A stretch of 64,000 bases of DNA, from assembly GCA_030704615.1 (NCBI GenBank), contig CM060731.1:9610001-9674000 (forward strand). Reading direction: 5' to 3'. Both the position numbers and the translations under genes were made by a program. Source of the DNA: Takakia lepidozioides. Lineage: Eukaryota > Streptophyta > Takakiopsida > Takakiales > Takakiaceae. Positions 31,751-41,200 of the stretch are shown here, piece after piece (position 1 is the first letter of the stretch; each line of letters begins with the position of its first letter). Below the pieces are notes generated by a model. It saw only the letters and a list, made by a program, of their open reading frames with translations. It was not told the DNA's origin and searched no databases.

Positions 31751-32420
31751 TACCATGATTTGGCATTCTTTCTGATGTTTACAAGGTTCTTGGGAGAGTC
31801 AGCTTGGTCTTAGCAGGCCGCGTTTCAATCTCTGCCCGCTCAGCTGCACTATGGTGAATGTCTGCTGGAAGCAGATGCAAGTCAGCATAGGGACTAGTGT
31901 GATAAGTAGGGTTGGGTTGTTTGCTGGAACAATTCTAGGCTGTCGTTGTCAGCTGCTAGCAGCAAAGCAAGGATATTGTATGCATGATTTGTGCAGAGGC
32001 ATGGATAGCTGAAGGAGTAGGGGGTGTGGGTTCAGATTCATCCAAGAGGGCCGGATTTCAAGCTCCAGATTACCTATGACTCCCTGTGGAAGGATAGCTA
32101 CAAGAAACCTGCATGGGTAGATGGTCAACTGGAAGTCGCAGCAGCAACAACGACATAACTGATAAAATTGGGCGCTGCTACTCAAGGCACCTTCTTCAAC
32201 ACATTTCACCCTGTTTTTCCCTCTTATCAGATTCGGCCCTAAATTGGTGAACCTATTTCAGTTTGTTTTGCCCTCTCATCATTAGGGTTGGGGTGTTTAC
32301 TGGAAGAGGGCCGGATTTCAAGCACAAGTATACCTATGATTCCCTGTGGATCCATTGCTACAAGAAAGCTGCATGGGTAGATGGTGAACTGGAAGCCGCA
32401 CCAACATTGTCGAACACTCC
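31751..32420 (+). pseudogene. Two OSB PDF-motif exon copies
   Basis: The first copy (about 32,040-32,155) reads GPDFKLQITYDSLW, SYKKPAWVDGQL; the second (about 32,303-32,405) reads GPDFKHKYTYDSLW, CYKKAAWVDGEL. Both are preceded by the same intron-end sequence. They carry the PDF, LW, P-W and QL signature. Neither has an OB-fold, and each is followed by unrelated sequence. Confidence 0.65.
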
Positions 32421-32689
32421 CTTCATACATGTCCACAAGGCTATTGTTCAGAATGACATGTGGTACAATTGCAGCTCTAACAATGTCGCCATGGACCTCT
32501 TTACCCTTCTCCAGAGCTGTCAGGCTACACATGCATTGCAAACTATCAAAGGTTCACTCAACCAGTAACTTACAGAAATTCAACATGAAAATATAGGGCC
32601 GATTTTGATAAGAGGGAAAAACAGGGTGAAATGTGTCGAAGAAGGTTGCCTTCATTAGCAGTGCCTAATTTTATCAATTGTGCCGCTAT

Positions 32690-33190
32690 GGCTGAACAAG
32701 ATGTGGGTGTCGTGGAGTGCGATGATTGCAGGATATGCACAGCAAGGGCGTGGGATGGAGGCTTTTGAGAACTATGAGCAAATGATGTGCGAAGGGTGAA
32801 GTCCAACCACATCACATTTGTTTGTGTTTGCAATGCATGTGCAAGCCTGAGAGCTCTAGGAAAGGGGAAAGAGGTCCATGGTGACATCGTCAAAGCTGGA
32901 ATTGTACCAGATGTCATCCTAAACTGACATGTTTGCCAATGTGGGTGCATTCAGGATGCAAAGGGAGTATTCCACACTCTGGCTGAACGAGATGTGGTGT
33001 CGTGGAACGCGATGCTTGCAGGGTATGCACAACAGGGGCACAGGATGGAGGCTTTGGAGACCTATGAGCAGATGATGTGGGAAGGGTGAAGCCCGACCAC
33101 ATCAGGTTTGTGTGCGTTTGCAGTGCGTGTGCAATTCTGGCAGCCCTGGAAAAGGGCAAGAGGTGCATGGTTGCATTGCCAAAGCTGGAA
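32690..33190 (+). pseudogene. PPR fragment, about four motifs
   Basis: The plus strand encodes, with stops and shifts, HHICLCLQCMC-type and, in the correct frame, ITFVCVCNACASLRALGKGK, EVHGDIVKAGIVPDVIL, DVVSWNAMLAGYAQQ and further units. A short deletion removes part of the DMYAKCG block near 32,925. It joins the OSB tail at about 33,190. Confidence 0.65.
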
Positions 33191-33335
33191 TTGTACCAGA
33201 TGTGATTCCCTGTGGATCAATAGCTACAAGAAACCTGCATGGGTAGATGGTCAACTAAAGGCTACAGCTGCAGCGGCACAGTTGATAAAACTAGGCACCT
33301 CAACCATGACCACAACTTCTGAAAGAGGATTGTCC
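33191..33335 (+). pseudogene. OSB PDF-exon fragment
   Basis: The plus strand reads DSLWINSYKKPAWVDGQLKA, alanine-rich, then QLIKLGTSTMTTTSERG. It is the same linker as at 18,963-18,850, which continues directly into the PPR N-terminus. Here the continuation is displaced to 34,199 by the intervening block. Confidence 0.65.
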
Positions 33336-34129
33336 CATTCTCCTTCTGGTTCTGCAACTATTCTTTGCTTCAACGTTTCGATTATATGTCCCACTAGCTG
33401 GTTGCATTGCAGGCAATGTAGATCCCAGTGCTCTCGTATGCCAAATTGTGCACATGTGAGTTTCGTGGGTATTTGGTTTGGGTTGATATTTCCCTCCCGT
33501 ATCGTAGTTCCTGACTTGGGTGATAGGAGTTCCTCCACATCTTCACATTTTTTTGTCACGGAATGCAGCAATTGCAATCGTAGCTCAGTCATAATTGCTA
33601 CACCCCATACACTCTTCTTTTCATTTTGGGTGCTGCTTACACTTGACGTTTCATGGGCTTGTTCTTCAGTGCTCGGCGAGCATTTTCCTCCTCCGCTGTT
33701 TCCAGTCGCATCACTGCTAACAGGGTATGGTCTTAACTCTTTACCTGTGTGATCTGCTCTCATGTAATCAGCCTCTTCACAGACCACCTGGTGTTCATGC
33801 TCACTTCCAGGTAAGTCTTCTTCCTTACCCTTGTTACCTCCCTTGTTTTCCTTCTTTTCAGGCAGACTTTGCCCATCAATTTTTACCAAGTTCTGCCCTT
33901 GTCTCTCAGCCCCGTCATTTGCTCGTGTTTGTATAACCCCAACCAAAGGCAACCTTTCACTGGCCTGATTGTTAGCAGCAGCTGATTGTGGTCTTCTTGG
34001 TAGGGTTTCCCACAAGCTCCCCTCTCTTTCAGGCAGCCAGTTCTTAATCCTGCCTCTCCACTTTTCACAAGTGAAGTGCCTATTCTCTCTTTCTTCATAC
34101 TCCAGCCACTCAGGTAACATTTTCTCCAT
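33251..34129 (-). CDS. 292-codon open frame of unknown function inside the CACTA element
   Basis: This is the longest intact frame in the element and is identical in both arms. The frame stays open upstream of the ATG to about 34,190 (GNGWRKINKAWKCGNSK). The N-terminal part has WLEYEERENRHFTCEKWRGR, with His/Cys residues that could bind metal. The middle is polar and low-complexity; near residues 200-260 are Cys pairs (LHCLQCNQLVGH). The last 28 or so codons are antisense to the OSB fragment, so the C-terminus is chimeric. No family is recognised. It may be a captured host gene piece. Confidence 0.4.
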   Translation of the reverse strand: MEKMLPEWLEYEERENRHFTCEKWRGRIKNWLPEREGSLWETLPRRPQSAAANNQASERLPLVGVIQTRANDGAERQGQNLVKIDGQSLPEKKENKGGNKGKEEDLPGSEHEHQVVCEEADYMRADHTGKELRPYPVSSDATGNSGGGKCSPSTEEQAHETSSVSSTQNEKKSVWGVAIMTELRLQLLHSVTKKCEDVEELLSPKSGTTIREGNINPNQIPTKLTCAQFGIREHWDLHCLQCNQLVGHIIETLKQRIVAEPEGEWDNPLSEVVVMVEVPSFINCAAAAVAFS

Positions 34130-34198
34130 TGGCTTGCTGTTTCCACACTTCCAGGCCTTGTTTATTTTTCTCCAGCCATTGCCCTCATGCTAGACAAG

Positions 34199-35321
34199 GT
34201 CCACAATGCCTCTTCTGGCTGCACTTCTGGGCATGTGAAGATGCTTTGCGGTAGGCAGACTGACAGAGGCTCTACAGACTTTAAACCAAAGAGGCATTTT
34301 AGCAGATTCAGGTACGTATGTCTGTCTCTTGCTTAAGTGCATCAAGATGGAAGGTCTGGAAGCTGGAAAGCTGGTGCACACTCACATTATCCAAAGTGGA
34401 TTCACGCCAATGTTTTTCTACTCGACACCTTTGTCTCCATGTATGTTAAGTGCGGGAGCATCATGGATGCTCAACAAGTGTTTGTTTGTGTTTGCAATGC
34501 ATGTGCACGCATGGGAGCTCTGGAAAAGGGGAAAGAGGTCCATGGTGACATCGTCAAAGCTGGAACTGTACAAGATGTCATTCTGAACACTGCCCTGGTG
34601 GACATGTATGCCAAATGTGGATGCATTAAGGATGCGAAGGGAGTTTCCAACACTATGGCTGAACATTTTGTGGTGTCGCGATGCTTGCAGGGTATGCACA
34701 GCAAGGACATGGTATGGAGGCTTTGGAGACCTATGATCGAATGATGGGGGAAGGGGTGAAGCCATCCCATTTGTGTGCATTTGCAAGCCTGGCAGCCCTG
34801 GAAAAGGGCAAAGAGGACCATGGTGACATTTTCAGAGCTGGATTGCACCCGATGTCATTCTGAACAATACCCTGGTGGATATGTATGCAAAATGTGGGTG
34901 CATCGAGGATGCAAAGGGAGTGTTTGACAGTATGGCTGAACAAGATATGGTGTCATGTAATGCCATGCTTGCAAGAGATGCACAGCAGGGGCGCGGGATG
35001 GAGGCCTTGGAGACCTATGAGCAAATGATGGGGGAAGGGGTGAAGTGTAACAAGATCACATTTGTGTGTATTTGCAATGCTTGTGCAAGCCTGGCAGCCC
35101 TGGAAAATGGCAAAGAGATCCATGGTGACATCATTAAATCTGGAATTACACCTGATGTCATTCTGAACACTGCCCTGGTGGACATGTATGCCAAATGTGG
35201 GTGCATTGAGGATGCAAAAGGAGTGTTTGACAGTATGGCTGAACGACATGTGGTGTTGTGGAGTGTGATGATTGTAGGATATGCACAGCAAGGGCGCGGG
35301 ATGGTGGCTTTGGAGACCTAG
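34199..35321 (+). pseudogene. PPR fragment, N-terminus plus repeats
   Basis: From GTCCACAATGCC onward the sequence matches the PPR N-terminus of 18,850-18,523 (CIKMEGLEAGKLVHTH, SMYVKCGSIMDAQQVF). PPR triplets follow: GALEKGKEVHGDIVKAG, NTALVDMYAKCGCIKDA, then an open 148-codon frame (34,875-35,321) with [20 protein letters not shown] twice. Frameshifts near 34,440 and 34,690 and a missing MPERDVV-type block show it is not a working gene. Confidence 0.75.
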
Positions 35322-35990
35322 GGGCAAATGTCGTGGAGAAGTTGTGGAATGAATACTTTTCTAACCCAGTCAATGGTGGGACAATCGAGGCAAGAAGGTG
35401 AACGCCTGTTGGATTCTAGAGAGTAGCAGATGCAATTGAGGATAGGAACTAGTGTGATAAGTAGGGTTGGGGTGTTTGCTGGAACAATTCTAGGTTGTTA
35501 TGGTCAGCTGCTAGCAGCAAGGCGAGGATGTATGCATGATTTGTGCAGAGGCATGGATAGCTGAAGGAGCAGAGATAGAGTGTGGGTCCAGATTCATCCA
35601 AGAGGGCTGAATTTCATGCTCTAGTTAAACAATTTTCATCCCCACACCTCCACTCATCAGATAGAAGCTCCGGACCATTTAACATAAAAGAATAAGAACA
35701 GAGAAGGATAGCTACAAGAAACCTGCATGGACAGATGATCAACTAGAAACTGTAGCAGCAGCGACACAATTGATCAAATCAGGCACTGTTAATCAAGGCA
35801 CCTTCTTCAACACATTTCACCTTGTTTTTCCCTCTTATCAGAATCGACCCTCAATTTTCATGTTGAATTTTGCAAGTTAACTGGTTGAGTGAACCTTTGA
35901 TAGTTTGGAGTGACTTTGATATGAAACTGCCAATGTGACAACATGAAAGTATCCAGAAACAGGTAACAGAGACGAGGAGAAGTTGTGGAA
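35322..35990 (+). pseudogene. Degenerate OSB exon copies
   Basis: Near 35,335-35,388 EKLWNEYFSNP and, after a one-base deletion, the WWDNRG equivalent precede GTGAAC, the donor-like site. An intron-like stretch of about 220 bp leads to a damaged PDF exon at 35,604. The tail (DSYKKPAW, QLIKSGT) reappears at 35,705-35,790. A further copy of the first exon, strongly decayed, lies at 35,905-35,985. Confidence 0.55.
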
Positions 35991-36871
35991 CAATCATGAA
36001 ACAATGGTGGGAAAATCGAGGTTTTAAGCTGATGAGCACGACCCCTGCAAGGATGTCTCTCCATCTCGTGAAAAATCTTTGGGTGTGTGGTGACTGCCAC
36101 ACTGCCACCAAGTTCGTTTCGAAGTTATTGGCCAAATGCAGTTGTAAGGAGTATTGCACTTGATAGTTGTAAGTAGAGTCCGTCATTCTAGTAGTACCAG
36201 AACTGTAGTAGTACTTAAAAACTTTTGCCCTTGTGTCGGTTTGCTTAATTTTTGCTCCACATTAGACTTTGAGGCATCCGTGGGGATGCTTGTCCAACTT
36301 GGAATTTTGTAATATGATTTACAGTACTTCCTACGAGCCCCTTTGGCCTTCCATTCTATTTTCCCAAAAACATAATGAAGAATTTAAATCAATTAATAAT
36401 CTAAATTTTATGATTATGTAATTTGATTTATTAAAATTAAAAATATTATTAAAAAATGTTTCAAAAATGATGTATCAAATCCGCAGTGGCGCACGTGTCC
36501 ATCCAGCGCCTCTCCATGTAGGCATCGCTTTGCAGACATATAGTCAGATAATCCCCTCACAAATGCGTGATGTGTCGCTTGCGTAGTGGTGCACGTGTTC
36601 CACTGAAGCCTCTCCATGTAGGCAATGCTCAGCAGATAATGTAGTCATATAGTTAGTCATATGTAAGTCATAGAGTTGTGACTACATCACTCTCCTCTGC
36701 ATGACTCCAGGTGCCACGCATGCAGTCACGGCTATGACTTGCAAACGCAGTCCTAAAGACTAATCGCTATCACGCCGTTTTTTTCACTTCAGAGTCCTGT
36801 AGTCATGAACGCATATAGGACTGAAAAAATAGTCATATTTGCAGTCATAAAAACGCTAATCTGTTGTAGTG
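35991..36871 (+). other. Right subterminal region of the CACTA element
   Basis: No gene is seen. An AT-rich block (36,370-36,480) is followed by two copies of an element with GCACGTGT and CTCTCCATGTAGGCA (36,490-36,535 and 36,590-36,632), then clustered TAGTCATA/AGTCATA motifs up to the terminus. Such clustered motifs are the usual transposase-binding zone of CACTA elements. Confidence 0.6.
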
Positions 36872-37050
36872 ATTCCAGTATCCAAGTCAAGTTCCAGTAT
36901 CTTGTACTCTTGTACATTGTTACAAAGATCATCTTGATTCATGTATACCCATCATGCATTCGGCCATGCCGACCTTGACTTCTTGTCTAGTCTTGTACTT
37001 CTAGTCTGATCTCTTGTTTGTGTTCAATCATGCTCTCGTCCTTGACAACA
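36872..37050 (+). mobile_element. 3' LTR of chromovirus D, right part
   Basis: After the ATT target duplication the LTR resumes with CCAGTATCCAAGTCAAG and continues through CTTGTACATTG and GTATACCC to a plausible CA end at 37,050 (CTTGACAACA). The exact end is uncertain because the 5' LTR is not in the window. Confidence 0.6.
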
Positions 37051-37079
37051 AATGGTGAACAAACATGTAAAACTTGCAC

Positions 37080-38270
37080 TCGCTCTATACTTAGTACGGG
37101 TTAGTAGGGTACAAAATGGAAAATTAGATACATTGAAGAGATTTGGATAACATAATGGTTATGATTATGGTATGGATAGTTGATTCCCATTTGCAAAGGG
37201 GTAAGGGTTCTGGGGTATTGGGTTAAGGGTAAAGGTTTAGGGTCTTATAGTAAGGGTTTAGGGTAGAGGTTTAGGATTTTTGTTTAAGGTACAAAATAGA
37301 CAAACACTTGTATCACCCCGCTAATATTCTGCAACAAAGATGAACCGAGAATTCTGATCATGTCCCCTGATAGGGTATGGAAGACTCCAGTCGCTACAAT
37401 GTGTTGTTAGTAGCGTAGTAAACAAAATAAAAATGAAGAACCAAATATTATGGAAGTGTAGTCATTGCATCGGACAAGTATTTAAATGAAAGACTCATCC
37501 TTGGAACCTGGTATTAAGATACATAGAAAGCAAAGTTCGATAAAAAAATTAAGTGCATGTCAATCCAAACCAAAGGAAAAACCTAGCGCAAAGTGAAGGG
37601 CAAAGACATTTGAATAACCATGGTATGGATACTTCATTCTCATTTGCAAGGGAAGGGTAAGGGTTTAGTCTAATAATGAGGTAGGGTTTTGCTTAGGGTT
37701 TCCGACGAGGGTTTAGGGTTTGGGTTGAAGGCACAAATGGTGAATATACATGCCGGAAGACTCGCACTGGCTACAACTTAGTGTTTGTTATGGTACAAAA
37801 TGAAAATTTGGATACATTGAAGAGATTTGGATAACCATAATGGTTATGGTTATGGTATGGATAGTTCATTCCCACTTGCAAAGGAAAGGGTAAGAGTTAT
37901 GGGGTATTGGGTTAAGGGTAAAGGTTTAGGGTAGGGGTTTAGGGTTTTTGCTTAAGGTACAAAATAGACAAACACTTATGGAAGACTCCAGTCGCTAGAA
38001 CTCAGTGTTGTTAGTAGGGTAGTAAGCAAAATAAAAATGAAGAACCAAATATTATGGACAAGTATTTAAATGAAAGACTCGTCCTTGGAACCTGGTATTA
38101 AGATGTAACATAGAAAGCAAACTATAACATGCCTAAGTGCATGTGAATCCAAAACAAAGGAAAAACCTAGCGTAAAAGTGAAGGGAGAAGACATTTCAAT
38201 AACCATAATGGTTATGGTTATGGTTATGGTATGAATAGTTCATGGGCCATTTGCAAAAAATGGTAAGGGT
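37080..38270 (+). repeat. Tandem repeat of about 600-680 bp with telomere-like TTTAGGG motifs
   Basis: Two long units, starting near 37,065 and 37,740, share ordered blocks: GATACATTGAAGAGATTTGG, ATGGTTATGGTTATGGTATGG, several GGGTTTAGGG-type motifs and GAAGAACCAAATATTATGG (37,434 and 38,038). A partial third begins near 38,160. The TTTAGGG-like stretches match the plant telomere unit but are interstitial and degenerate. No gene is seen. Confidence 0.75.
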
Positions 38271-41200
38271 TTAGAGGTAATGCTAACATAAAAAGCAAGG
38301 TATAAAAAATGTATGTCAATCCAAAATCCTAAGTAGCCAAAAGAAAAAACCTGAAAGTATACCCTATGAGATTTGGAAAGAAAATAGCGTTATATAACGA
38401 CTTTGGGAAGCGCCTAGTTCTCATGGGAGAAAATGGAAGAAAACATGAGAGAGGATAAAAAGTCAGACCACCAAATAAAAACTATGAGAAATGAAAATTG
38501 CTTAAAATTTGAACAACAGAAGAAAACGTGTAACAATTAGTTTTATCATATGGAAGGTTATTTATATCATGTCTGGTGGATACCAACCGGAGGATGTTCT
38601 GTCAATTTTGAAGTTGCTCAAAAATCCAAACATGTTAAGCATGCTGGTGGACCTTCCATAAAGTTGCTATTGTCATTTTTCAAATTGCATAAAATTGTTG
38701 AAGTATTTTGTATGTTGGATGGGTACCGGCTGAAAGGTTGTTCCTATCTTTTTTGGTTTCAAAAACCTCGGATATATACGGGGTCATGTTGCTACAACGA
38801 GAAAAGAAAGACCTTCCTTCCATCCAACAAATTTGTTGATCCAAATGGTTAGGTGAGGTCACCATACAAGTGGTAAGGTGGACGCCTTTTCATAGCCATA
38901 ATCAAGGCAATGCACATACCTCCACCAAAGAGAAGTTGGGTAACGCGTGAGCACAAAGGCATATTCCCCGAACTTCCGTGAAATTTCCACAGCGAAATGG
39001 CGAAACTAATAATTATGCGAAACTAACACATAAAAAACAAGTAGCCCCTATACCTGATGAACATGTTACCCTATAGATGTGGTTTTTTCTGCTTAGTTTG
39101 TGCCCATATCACCAAGTATTTATCAGTGCGAAATTCACCGCTGCTTACATTGTGCCCATATCAACAAGTATTTCTCGATGTGAAATTCACCGCCGCTATA
39201 GGTTTAGGGTTTCTGGCTACACTACTGAAGGTTTCGCCTCGCTGAATTGGCGCAAATGTACCATACAAATGCACCAGTCCTCTGATGATTTTATTCCGTT
39301 TCGAAAACATATAACTCATATGACCGAGGTTAAAAACATAAAACTCCCATGACCGTGGGTTGTGCTCACGCGGTGAGTATGCTCACGCTGTGCTCACGGA
39401 ATACCAACCCCCCACCAAAGACTCAAAAGTCCCCATATATCCACCCGTGGACTGGCTATCTGTCTATTTTCTATGGCTGAGTTGGCCCAACCTTTTGCCC
39501 TAATCAATAGATGATCTATTAGATGCTAACACACAACATACATTTTTTTGGTCTATCAAAACATACATAATCAAACTTAGTACGAGGGCTTTGTGTTGCT
39601 ATGCTAGTAACGACTTTAACCCTTAAACACCCACCATATCCAAAACAGGCTTTAGGGCCTATTTAGATGTAAATTATTTTTTCAGATGTGTTGCAATTTT
39701 TATGAAATTGGTGCCATAGAATGGTCCTATGGTGGACTTTATGAAGACAATTCTTTCTTTTTCATGCTAAGATTATTTCACACGTGCGAGAGGGTCATTG
39801 TGATGGGATGTGCCTAGATTTGACCAAGTGGCAGCACAACATGCGATGACCAAAATGTCTATTTTTGGCTTGTTGGATGAGGGATCCCAAGGTGAAGCCC
39901 TACTAATCTCGCCTCAATCCCAATTGATCCCATCACTCAAATCTTAAAAACATTGCCAGAAAATTCAACATTTCTCCAATAAGGCCTCACATTCAACATT
40001 GGTGGGGCTGATTGCCCTGAAATTGGCAAGTGGGTGCATGAGGAAGGTACTCACATAATGTGCGGTCAAGTTCTTAATAGTTATTTTTTTCTAAAAATTA
40101 CACCATATTTCATTACAAGAGTCATATTTTCTGAAAAATTTGAACTTATATGGCACTGGGCGTTTAACCCTTAAAGTCTTCCTACAGATAGAGTTTTTGG
40201 GCCCTTAAAATTTCCTACTCTTGGACAGTATAAGCAAGCTACCTACTTGCTATAGTACATCCAAAAATATGAACCTAATTATAAATCAGTTGCTACCTAC
40301 CACATACATCCATCTACCAAATTACAAAGAATTCCACCACAAGAATCTTAAGATTATAGTGCTTTGGTAGGGGTTGTTTATTTTGGAGAAATTTGAGAAA
40401 CCTGCAATGTTAGGTTTGACCAAGAAATGGCAGTATGGGGTTGATTTTTGCTGGCCCCCCCATACCTATGGCCATATCCTATTCCAAGGTATGCAATCAC
40501 GCACAAAATTTCATGCTAAAATGCGATGCTACATGCTCCTTTGTATATATTCTTGGGGGGGGGGTTCAAAACACCTACGTAGCTGAAAGCTTGAAAATGG
40601 AGACCTCCATGCACACAAAACACATAAAATTTGTGAGTTTTGGAAATTCCTTTGGTGAGACTTATGCAATGTGGCATAGAAAGTGATTTGCCAAGAAATT
40701 TATGAAGTTCAAGCAAAAAACAAGTGTAGCTAGATCATCATTTATGTTGAAAATAAAACTTGCCTGAAGCCGGTGGATTTTTTGCCACCTCAGGCAAGAC
40801 TTTCCAGCTAGGTTGGAAGGGTCATGTCACCCACACACCTCAACAATTCATGGGTGTCCCTCCATCGGTGTGTGCAATGTGAACCCCTAAGGTAGAAACA
40901 CCTAAAATGGAGCACATCCCGAAATGGACCCCTAGAAAAATACATAAAACTAACCATATGCGATCTCTAAAAGGTGCTTTTGATCACAAGTGGTCCACAT
41001 TAGGTTGTGTGGTGGGCCAGAATGGAAATGCAATGAACCCTTTTAACTCATACATGATCATGATGACACCACTTAATGGACAAATTAATAACCACCGGCG
41101 CGCACTTTGAGAGAAGTATCAAGTCATGAATGAGTGGAGACATGAAGAATGAATCCAAACATGCATGAGAGGGGATCACATTCCGTGATCAATGATCCCG

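Larger units (their letters stand above)
31186..36871 (+). mobile_element. Complete non-autonomous CACTA transposon carrying gene fragments (Pack-CACTA)
   Basis: The element begins CACTACAAGAGATGAGCGTT and ends AACGCTAATCTGTTGTAGTG, imperfect inverted repeats starting with the canonical CACTA. It is flanked on both sides by ATT (31,183-31,185 and 36,872-36,874), the 3-bp target duplication of the superfamily. Removing it rejoins the chromovirus LTR. The 5,686-bp interior holds PPR and OSB fragments on the plus strand and a 292-codon frame on the minus strand, but no transposase, so movement would need a partner element. Subterminal regions are rich in GTCATA/TATGAC motifs. It occurs again in the mirrored arm. 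Confidence 0.88.

Noticed and set aside
33108-33752. 214-codon plus-strand frame with Cys-rich stretch
   Set aside because: It mixes an out-of-frame OSB fragment with antisense of the 292-codon frame; its composition looks like a shadow.
36370-36480. AT-rich block as matrix attachment site or origin
   Set aside because: Only base composition supports it; no specific motif is present.
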